Below, in pieces: positions 22,880 to 64,000 of a DNA stretch of 64,000 bases. This stretch comes from Brachyhypopomus gauderio (taxonomy: Eukaryota > Chordata > Actinopteri > Gymnotiformes > Hypopomidae): positions 11,298,003 to 11,362,002 of the forward strand of contig NC_135225.1 in NCBI RefSeq assembly GCF_052324685.1. The letters run 5' to 3'. Made by a program: the position numbers and the translations under genes. Below the pieces are notes generated by a model. It had not been told where the DNA came from, made no database searches, and saw only the letters and a program-made list of their open reading frames with translations. Each line of letters starts with the position of its first letter. Position 1 is the first letter of the stretch.

Positions 22880-24424
22880 TTCTATATTGCCAAAAGTATT
22901 CGCTCACCCATCCAAATTATCGGAATCAGGTGTTCCAATCACTTCCATGGCTACAGATGTATAAAACTGAGTGCCTAGGCATGCAGATTGTTTTTACAAA
23001 CATTTGTGAAAGAATGGGTCGCACTCAGGAGCTCAGTGAATTCCAGCGTGGAAGTGTGATAGGATGTCAACAACATGTGCAACAAATCCAGTCATGAAAT
23101 TTCCTGTCTCCTAAATATTCCATAGTCAGTTGTCAGCTGTATTATAAGAAAATGAAAGTGTCTGGAAACTACAGAAACTTGGCCACGAAGTGGAAGGCTA
23201 CATAAACTGACGGAGCGGGATCAGTGGATGCTGAAGAGCACAGTGTGAAGAGGTCGCCAACTTTCTGTTGAGTCAATCACTACAGACATCCAAACTTCAT
23301 GTGGCCTTCAGATTAGCTCAAGAACAGTGCGCAGAGAGCTTCATGGAATGGGGTTCCATGGTCGAGCAGTTGGCCAAGCCATACATCACCAAGTGCATTG
23401 CAAAGCATCAGATGTAGTGGTGTAAAGCACACTGTCACTGGACTCTACACCAGTGGAGACACGTTCTCTGGAGTGACGAATCATACTTCTCCATCTAGCA
23501 ATCTGATGGATGAGTCTGGGTTTGGTGGTTGCCAGGAAAACGGTACTTGTCTGACTGCATTGTGCCAGGTGTAAAGTTTGGTGGAGGGGGGATTATGGTG
23601 TGGGGTTGATTTTCAGGAGCTGAGCTTGGCCCCTTAATTCCAGTGAAAGGAACATGGAATGCTTCAGCATACCAAGATATTTTGGACAATTCCATGCTCC
23701 CAACTTTGTGGGAACAGTTTGGAGCTGGCCCCTTCCTCTTCCAACATGACAGTGCACCAGTGCTCAAAGCAAGGTCCATAAAGACATGGATGGCAGAGTC
23801 TGGTGTGGATGAACTTGACTGGCCTGCACAGAATCCTGACCTCAACCCGTTAGAACACCTTTGGGATGAATTAGAGTGAAGACTGAGAGCCAGGCCTTCT
23901 CGTCCAATATCAATATGTGACCTCCCAAATGTACTTTTGGAAGAATGGTAAAAAAAAAAAAGAAACCCATAAACCAGGGCCGGCGCCACGGGGGGGGCGA
24001 ATGGGGGCGTCGCCCCCTCAGGCGAGGTGTCCCGCCCCCTCAATGTAAATAATAAGACCCATTTATTTTACACCAATCGCTACATGGCACCCCCTCGGCC
24101 GCTCATCAATCGTTACACGCCACCCCCGCTCGACAAACAATTTACGTTCACCACCCCCCCCCCCCCCCCCCCCCCCCCTCTTCAACAACTTACGTTCGCC
24201 ACCCCAAAATTTACTGACGCCCCCTCACTGTATATGTTCTGGCGCCGGCCCTGCCATAAACACACTCCTAAACCTTGTGGACAGTCTTCCCAGAAGATGT
24301 GAAGCTGTTCTAGCTGCAAAGGGTGGACCAACATCATATTGAACCCTATGAATTAGGAATGGGATGTCACTTAAGCTCATACGCGAGTCAAAGAAGGTGA
24401 GCTAATACATTTGGCAATATAGTG
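22880..24424 (+). pseudogene. Degenerate Tc1/mariner element
   Basis: Terminal inverted repeats survive: TATATTGCCAAAAGTATTCG near 22883 and its near-perfect complement at about 24398-24420, followed by TA. Between them are transposase remnants in several frames. These include SSRTVRRELHGMGFHG (about 23325-23360), WSDESYFS (about 23472) and a C-terminal part at 23643-23879 ending in AQNPDLNPLEHLWDELE. The last holds the third catalytic position of the DDE/D triad. Frameshifts and stops separate the blocks, so the element is dead. A hAT MITE is inserted at 23975-24253, which accounts for its extra length. Confidence 0.85.
23975..24253. mobile_element. Non-autonomous hAT (MITE, 279 bp) with 8-bp target duplication
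   Basis: It begins CAGGGCCGGCGCCA and ends with the exact reverse complement TGGCGCCGGCCCTG. CCATAAAC flanks it on both sides (23967-23974 and 24254-24261). An 8-bp duplication with CAGGG termini is diagnostic of hAT. It encodes nothing. On the minus strand the interior is a tandem of diverged copies of GGTGGCGAACGTAAGTTGTT, interrupted by a 25-base C run (plus strand, 24154-24178). The insertion lies inside the dead Tc1 element. Confidence 0.92.
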
Positions 24425-24444
24425 TATATATAAACATATATATA

Positions 24445-26060
<1,616 letters not shown>

Positions 26061-26062
26061 TA

Positions 26063-29000
26063 TTGCCTCTCAAAATGCAGTTAAAATTTTACAAGAGCAG
26101 AATATTCTAAGAAGGTATAGTGAGCTCTAAACAATGTCACACTAGTCTCTGATTGTGGCTTTAATCCCGAGTATGCAACATTTTGTAGTACAGAAAACCA
26201 CTTTTTTGAGTGATCCAAGACGTATTACAGAGAACACATTTTTGTGCTCTAATCAAAATGTTTAATATACTGATCTCTCACTTTTAATATACTTGCAAGA
26301 TTTGATTATGTTGCAATTTTTTAAAAATTATGATACCTTTGTGTGTACTGTCATTAATTATACTTAGCATGCATTTGCTAATTACAAATAGCTGAGTTAC
26401 TCATTACACTGTATGGGTATTACAGTACTGCAGTATGCAGGATTTTTCAGATTTTTCTTTTGATTAGTCTGACCACATTTTAGGAGGAGTTGTAGGAGGT
26501 AGAGAAAAATGAATGATTTTATAACTGCTTTACCTTACTGTGCTTAACGGGCACTAGCGCTTTAGCTGAAGATCCATTAAAAGAATGGAAGAATTGATAT
26601 GCTAAGCATGAACGTTGCACAGATGTTGAATGAGACCCTTGAAAGGTTCTTTTCTGTTATACAAAAATTGTAGTCAAGTGAAATAAATAATGGTGCTTTT
26701 TCTGTGTATTATATTTGTGGTCCTCAACATACTGTAGTAAAGTTAAATGGAAAATTACCTTTTTTGTTAACTATATAAATCATAAACTCAAGAAATCATT
26801 GTAAACCCTTTTTTCAATGACTGTTTATATATTGATTACGGGGGGATTGTCTCCTTGAATTGTAGCATGTGCTGTATATAACAGTGGTGTCAGTGGAAGG
26901 TGCAGAAAATGTGTGGATCATAATGGTGTTTTTGTTTGTTTCTTTGACCTCATAAGGCATGACAAATGTGGCCTAGTAATTGCAAATACTCCATGGAGGA
27001 TTCTCATGGGCAGCAATTTAAGTGTTTATGCCATAATGGTGCAAATATTGGTAAATAGCCCCTGACAGGCCAGTAATTTATTCATATTGGTAAATGGCCC
27101 ATGACGCAGGCCAATTATTTATTCATATTGTGTGTGCAACATTAGATCCCAAATTTTCAGCTTAAATATTAATCATCAGCATTCAATGAAAAAAACATTT
27201 ATTTAAACTCATATTCCGGGCTCAGTTCTTAAATGATCATTAATCAAATTCAGTTACTTTTGTCTGTTGTATCTTTGCATTCTTTAATGCCTCATCATTG
27301 TATTTGTACCACTACAAAACATAATTTAATCTCTTGATGTTTCAAGTGACTCATGCAGAAAAAATACATTTTCATATCATACTGTCCTTTATTTGATTGG
27401 ATCTGTTCCTCTATTCCTCTGCTGCCCACCATTATCATTGTCTCAAATAGTGCTGCTGCTGGGGAAACCATGACTTACAGCTGCATATAAAGACTTAAAA
27501 TAATAAACATCTTTTCACTTATGCTGAGTGAATCGTTTAAAGGATTGCTGCCTGGTATCATTCATTGATTGATCTTGCCTGTCTCCCTAAGACATATTCA
27601 TATCAGTCTCCCAAAGAGGAACACTGGAGATTTAATGCAGTGCTACTCCGTGGTCTGCTGGATTTCGGCGTTTAGGAACGAGGCCGTGGACGTGTCTTCA
27701 CTCAGAGGCAGGCTTGACCTGTCTCTCTAGACCTGCTGTTGGCCTTCTGTGACCTTTACAAACCAATACATAATTAACAGCTTCTTTACTAGGTCTCCCA
27801 GGCAACGATATATGGTTTAAATTAAAATTAACCCATATGACACATTTCCTGGTGAATGTCAGAGTGTCTAACTCTGATGTCATCTGGTGACATTTCAGAA
27901 AGCCGTATGTCCAAGGAAGAAAGGGCTTAAGGAGGCAACCTTTCTCTGCTAAAAATACACTAGATCATTTGAAAATGCCTCCTGGTTAAATCAAGTGGCC
28001 TTTCTTCTATCAATAGTCCTTTCAGCTTATGAGTCACACACGGGGTTGTACATTTTTGTAGTTGTTCGTGGATATTAAATACATTTTTAAAAAAGAGTCA
28101 CACTTGCTACATCGTCAGTATATGTATCTAGGCAGTGTTGTTGAAAACATATAAACGTATTATGACATGACAGCTGCCCTAGATAACGTGTAAGCTGCAA
28201 TGTGTTTGCAATGTTCAAAGTGAGGTTTCAAAGAACACACCATTTTTGTTAATCTTTTAATAAAAATGTACTGAAATGGATACCTACGTTTAAGAGAATG
28301 ATTCCCAAAGTTCTTGCTAGGATGTAGGATTTAAGTTGTTATACCATTAAACCATAACTGTAAAAACACATCACATATCTATCATATCTATCATAAACAA
28401 TCATTATCTGGAAAGCCATTCTCTGGCTATCATTTACAGGAATAAATACTGCAAATAACAAATGTCATTTTCATTCTGTGCTGGTCATTTACTGTGACCA
28501 AGTATCCTCTGAGTCTGGTTTGGCTGTCAAATTAACTACTAATTTGACTAAACTGCACAACATTAGACTTTCTCCTGGACACATCCAATATTTCATTTCA
28601 CCACATTAATTTGAGGTCTTTTGTTTCTGAGGTACTGTTAAGTCTGCAGTGTCGTGAATAGTCAAAAAAAGGAGGAAGTAAAAATAATATTTTTACAGCA
28701 GGGAAATTACTGTGATTGGTAAGAATTTTGATAATTTAATAATGTGCCACCTCTGACATAAAAAAAATTATAATCGATACAATTGGATTATAAACAATAA
28801 TAATCCAACAATTGTAATCCATTCAGTAATTTTGTAATAAGCTCAGTTCATCCATCTTAAAATGAGCTATTATGGCTAAGTTGGCGAATGCTGATATTTT
28901 TTGTTGTTTTATACGACCAGTAACATGTCCGAATGTATGCACAATACGTTTTGTAATTTGAGAGCCTCAGGAATCATTCAAACACGGCCGAGACAAATAC

Positions 29001-29919
29001 GAAACAGCAACACGATGTTCAGGCCTGGTCTATTCCAGTAATAAAGAATACTTGTAATTATGGTCAGTGGTGTAGGTTTCATTTCAATAACACATTACAT
29101 GAGTAGTGTGAGCAGAAATGATTATGGGGACATGTGCCCCACACCGTCCACCCCAAACTACACCTGTGATTATAACCCTTAACTTTCACTTTGTTTTATA
29201 AAAGGATGAATCTTGGCAATGAACTCTTTGTTTTTTTGCAGTGGTTGTCCTGTGCTGTGCATCCATAGGGAAACTTTAATGAAACTGACTTTTAAGTGTC
29301 TAGACCCTGACAGCCAGCCTCATCCTGTATTAAACATCTACGCCGTTCTGCCAGACGCCACTTAGACCCTCTCGTATCATTAGTTTTACTTTTTTGATTG
29401 GTTTATTCTCACATTGACAAGGAGGCAACATGCTTCAGTGGAGTATCCATGCCCAGCTGCATTTCAGTATTTCTGGATCTTTAGTTTGAGAGCACACAGA
29501 CATGGGCGAAAGCTCCTACTGACTACCTATGACGTGTGCATAGGTCTGAACCACACTAAACGCGTTCTGGAACACAAATATGTTAGGTAAAACCAACACT
29601 TTCAACTGTGGTCAGAATGTTGGAAGTGTAGAATGGTCGACCCACATGTGCTCTGGAGTCTACACCTGCTCCTAAACAGTAATGGGCTCATATGGGCAAT
29701 CCATTCTGGCACCCAAAAGAACGGTTGGTGGAAAGTCTAAATATATTTAGATTTTCTTCTTAGCACAAAAGTAGATGACTAGCTAAAAATATGGTGTTCA
29801 AAGTTTGCATGTTTAGCACTGAGGCTAACATGGCTAACAAGCATTGGAAGCTTATGACCAACAGTAAACATCATGCAAACTGCGATTTGTATAAATTAAA
29901 TATTTTACTCAAACTATTC
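26063..29919. other. Intergenic, nothing recognised
   Basis: AT-rich spacer. Near 27049-27139 two copies of a roughly 45-bp unit (TATTGGTAAATRGCCC...TTATTCATATTG) lie in tandem. No exon or RNA gene is supportable. Confidence 0.55.
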
Positions 29920-29927
29920 CTTTATGC

Positions 29928-30909
29928 CAGGCGTACTCAACTAAATTTGTCCGCGGTCCAATTTTGGCAGATACCTGTGACCAGAGGTCCGGTGCGGCGG
30001 GGGTGGCGAACGTAAAAAAAAAAAAAAAAAAAGTTGTTGAGCGCGGGGGGGGGGGGGGGGGGGGTCGGGTCGGGTCGGTGCGCGAACGGTGGAGGCGTTT
30101 ATACTTTCGCGAGCGTCACTGCAGTGTTCTCCGAAACGATAGGCGTTTTGTCCGAAACGATATGTGGTAGAAACACCCCTCAAAACAGGGGAATGAACAT
30201 TTACCTGACCAATTTTAATGTTGCTATATGTTTCAGGTTTGAAAAGTGCTGGAATTTAGGTTAAAGTACTTTAAAATGCTTGAAATTGTAACTACTTGGT
30301 TTCAAAACAAATAGCTGTCTGACTGAATAGTTCTCTTGTATTAGGTTAACAAATACGAGCCTCTTGTAATTCCAGGACGAAACATGAGAGAACGTGAAGA
30401 CGTGAAGATTGGGCGTTTTTTAAATAAACAACCATTAAATAATGTGATAAAAAGCGAATTATTTCGAGTATATGTATAAATATTTAACTTAATTATGTTT
30501 AACATGCTGGGAAATATTGAAATGGACCTTGAAAGTGACGTACAAGTGCTTTAATTCCACCTTATAAAGGTGTATGAACCCAGCAAACATGACTTTGTTC
30601 ATTGCGCTGAAGCGCGGCGCGAAGTTACAAAATTCGAGAGGTGCACGACCTCTCGAACCGACAGCGCGCGAGGCACTCGCGCACACGCGGAGCCACAGCG
30701 ATTACGTCATTTTCGCCGCACGAAACGTAAGTTGTTGAGCGGGGGTGACAAACGTAACACTCGTGACGGAGTGTTTTTTCAATAGCCCTGAAATAAATGC
30801 TACGGTTTTGTTTTGGTCCGCATCCAGTTAATCAGGAATGAGATTGGGTCCGGACAGGACTGTGTTCGGGTCCGGATCCGGACCGCGGTCCGCCAGTTGA
30901 GTACCCCTG
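29928..30909. mobile_element. Non-autonomous hAT element (982 bp) with 8-bp target duplication
   Basis: It begins CAGGCGTACTCAACT and ends with the inverted AGTTGAGTACCCCTG. CTTTATGC is duplicated at 29920-29927 and 30910-30917. Near each end is GGACCGCGGTCC-type sequence. The interior has no transposase. It carries a 19-base A run (30014-30032), a 20-base G run (30045-30064), a perfect 10-bp-arm palindrome (30633-30657) and a GC-rich block at 30600-30720. Open frames across the G run are artefacts. It shares a sub-repeat with the MITE at 23975-24253, although their ends differ. Confidence 0.9.
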
Positions 30910-31139
30910 CTTTATGCTAATAGCTTAAAAAAAACACATAACACACAACACAGTGAGCATCAAGTTTCTAACCAAGAATCTGAAATGGTGTACAGTAAAA
31001 ATAAAAGACAAATGTGGAAATGGCAGTACAAGATTTTGCCCCACAGCTTCAGTCTTGACCGCTCCAGGACTTCTGTCCCCTTGAATGGAAAATCTTTGTT
31101 TTGGTTTTAAAAATGTCTTGCGGGGTGCGAGGGCATGCT

Positions 31140-31225
31140 GACGGGAGGCAGGAGGTGGGGTGTGGCTCGGGGGCGTGGCATGGCTCAGGGGGGCATGGCC
31201 TGACTCAGGGGGGGCGTGGCATGGC

Positions 31226-31232
<7 letters not shown>
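31140..31232 (-). repeat. Short tandem repeat spanning the pcnx2 stop codon
   Basis: On the minus strand a unit of about 21 bp (CCTGAGCCATGCCACGCCCC and variants) repeats three to four times. The pcnx2 stop codon TGA (31226-31228) is part of the first unit. Confidence 0.75.
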
Positions 31233-49346
<18,114 letters not shown>

Positions 49347-49355
49347 AGGCACTGA

Positions 49356-61735
<12,380 letters not shown>

Positions 61736-61796
61736 AATAAGCTGCCTCTCCCTCTGGAGCACGACCCCTCTTTCCACTTGAATCCAGTTCTATAAA

Positions 61797-61802
61797 AATA
61801 AA
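61797..61802 (+). terminator. map3k21: Polyadenylation signal of map3k21
   Basis: AATAAA lies 62 bp after the stop codon and is followed by a TG/T-rich stretch (61805-61830). A short 3' UTR is likely, though distal sites cannot be excluded. Confidence 0.55.
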
Positions 61803-61839
61803 ATCCTTGTTTCAGGATTCAGTTCACACTGTGGCTTTT

Positions 61840-64000
61840 ATGCCTAATTTTAAGATATTGCTGCTGGAGTTATCTTGTACCATTTTATTTATATTCAGTT
61901 TATTTTGATAAGTAATTTAAGATGAAAGGACACTGAAACAGATGGATTAACGTTCCATTTTACTGAAAGGTTGCCAGTGTGTTCGTTTTTACCCTACCAC
62001 TTGACTTGTGCACAGTCCATATCGAGGAGCGAGATGATGGAAAACTACTGTTTTATGGATTTTGTAGGCGTTCTTAGTTTTGTTTCCCCCCTATGAGACA
62101 CATGATCTGTATGAAGTTCTGTATTTCTCATACATAGCAAATCAGAAAATGCATTAGGTCCCAGAGGAAGTTGCATAGGTCATGTGACCACAGTGTCAGA
62201 ACGACTGTGTCATTTTTCTGATTGTCCTTAATTGTCCTGCCACCAGTTGGGCAGCTTGTGGCATTGTTCCCGACAACAGTTGAAGTGCAGTTAATGGAAG
62301 CGTTTTAGTGTTCTCCGGGCGAGCCTGATCTAATCTCATGAAATTAGCGTAGTTAATTACTGTACGGTCAGTATTAAGCTAATCGACACTACTCATTTAG
62401 ATGTTTGCTGGAGGTGGTGTCACTGCCTTGTTTAAGTTCTCCATCGCTGAGCTAGAACAATGCTGTTGCTATTGATTCCAGGTGAATCTTTCATTGTGTA
62501 TGGGAAATTGCTGTAGAGAATCGTTTGGTATTTGGCAGGTGTTGGCACCTCCGCCTCCCCTACAGAGTCAAACAAGTATTTCAGTGCACTTTAAATGTGC
62601 CGCTTTAAACTGTTGGATAATTGTTGGATCCACATAAACTGATAAAAAAAAGGGGGGGGGGGGGGTTGATTTCTAACTTTTCAGTGTTCTCCCTCAATGA
62701 CATATGTAGTCCTAGCAAAGGAAGCATTGTTAAATATTATCCACAGTGAGGATCATCACCCTGCAACTAAACATGCCCTGATGTTGGACTTTAGCTGTGT
62801 TGAAGCTAATGTAATTTAGCTTACCTAAATATCTGATTATAGACAAATATATTGCATATGGGTTTTTCTGATCCATACATCACTGATATCCCCAGCATAT
62901 GGTTATAGGGCACTATTGCCTTAAAGGTGTGTAATGACTTCAGAGGGTTAGCTGTGGGAACTGCACGTCCTGTGCCAATAGCCCTTGGCTATTAAATGTT
63001 ATTGTGAAATCATCACAAAGTAGTAACCAATGATTTCATGCCATTTTGGACCATAGTGTCTCCATGAATAGACCCGTCTGACATTAATGACATAATGCTA
63101 GGCTGCCTGTTGTGCTAAGCATCAATGTTGACGGAAGATTCTAATGCAACGTTTTGGCCTGTTTCTAAATTCAACATCAGCATTCATTTGTTACTTTTAT
63201 TTATTTTTTACCGAAACTTAATTCCTTAAATATGATTTGCTGTCTGATTCTCTGGTAATTGTTGGCATGAAAGGTGCATTAAGTTGCCGCCTTGGTATCC
63301 CTGTACCACATGAAGGTCGTCTAAGGTCACAAAATGGCGTGTAGAATGGGTTGGACAAGGCTCGGCTCCGAGCTCCGAGCATCAGAGCCTCAGCTGAAGC
63401 CTTTTGGAAGACTTGGAATTGTCTGCGGCCTGAAAATCATTTCAATTATGTTGCAATTTTTTTCCCTTGTGTTTTCTATACTACTGTGCTAAAGTGTTTC
63501 TAAGGACTTCAAATTCGGGTAGAGTTATTCATTATTTATTACTTTACCTACTTCCTTTGTGCCTGTTGGCTAACACCAATTAGCTGGATCAGAAAAGGAA
63601 CCGAGGTGAGGTAGGTTATACATCTATAAAGACAAACACGTGCAAACTGTTACCTTAGAAAAGGTCCAGAGCTTTGGACATTCAGTCTTTGACACAAGTT
63701 CATTGAACAGGTCTTGTAAAACTGTCTGCTATGGAGCACCGATCGCTCCTAAGACCTGCAAATACACTGACTGGGAGCAAGAGAGTGTTCACAGTCAACT
63801 TACAATAGAACACTAAGCTAAAAGATTATAGTGATACTCTAATAAGACATTGTATGGATGTCTTTGTGGCACTCCCTTCTGTTTACATAGGGTTAAAGTT
63901 TGGAAAAGGTGGACCCATGTATCATCCCATGACTGAGTAAATGTCACAATGTTGAAACATCCCTGCATAACTGCACATTTAATGTGGTGATCTCTTATGT
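61840..64000. other. Downstream intergenic sequence, nothing recognised
   Basis: AT-rich sequence with an A7-G15 homopolymer block at 62645-62666. No coding exon, RNA gene or clear transposon is visible to the end of the window. Confidence 0.55.

Noticed and set aside
30034..30264. Gly-rich open frames over the G-run in the hAT element
   Set aside because: They are produced by homopolymers and share nothing with hAT transposases.
61840..64000. Possible exon of a neighbouring gene (for example kcnk1, expected by human synteny)
   Set aside because: No frame with splice sites or potassium-channel motifs is visible in this stretch.

Overview
This is a teleost genomic window. Its genes have many small exons with GT-AG introns, it carries Tc1/mariner and hAT transposons, solo LTRs and many CA, CT and C/G-homopolymer microsatellites, and its proteins are clear vertebrate orthologues. 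A few degraded repeats look like families common in catfish, characins and relatives, so an otophysan fish is my guess at low confidence. Gene models below were built by hand from splice signals, codon phase and recalled family sequences; no alignment was run.

Layout. (1) 0.2-1.7 kb holds transposon debris: a Tc1 relic split by a solo LTR, and a second solo LTR. (2) About 3.5-16.2 kb (+) is an RZ-subfamily RGS gene (RGS17/RGS20-like, 199 aa). It has a CpG-rich probable promoter near 3.6-4.2 kb, a long first intron and four coding exons between 10391 and 16170. Its probable 3' UTR contains a large compound CT/CA repeat. (3) 16.8-31.2 kb is intergenic and rich in transposons. A dead Tc1 element carries a nested hAT MITE, an intact Tc1 element sits 20 bp further on, and a second non-autonomous hAT lies at 29.9-30.9 kb. 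(4) 31226-47016 (-) is a complete pecanex gene, best assigned to pcnx2: 34 coding exons, 2029 aa, all phases consistent. (5) 47.0-49.4 kb is a CpG-containing intergenic region between head-to-head genes. (6) 49359-61735 (+) is a complete mixed-lineage kinase gene, map3k21 (MLK4): 10 exons, 991 aa with SH3, kinase, leucine-zipper and CRIB parts. (7) 61.8-64 kb shows no gene.

The divergent pcnx2-map3k21 pair matches the arrangement I recall at human 1q42.2. The RGS protein should restrain Gi/Gz/Gq-type G proteins. MAP3K21 feeds stress-kinase (MKK4/7-JNK, p38) pathways. Pecanex is a large multipass membrane protein linked to Notch signalling in Drosophila. Nothing suggests the three act in one pathway.

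The most unusual structures are: a 31-bp minisatellite that fills pcnx2 intron 25 up to the splice donor and repeats a donor-like motif; a sub-repeat shared by two hAT elements with different ends; and an intact inverted-repeat/direct-repeat Tc1 element.
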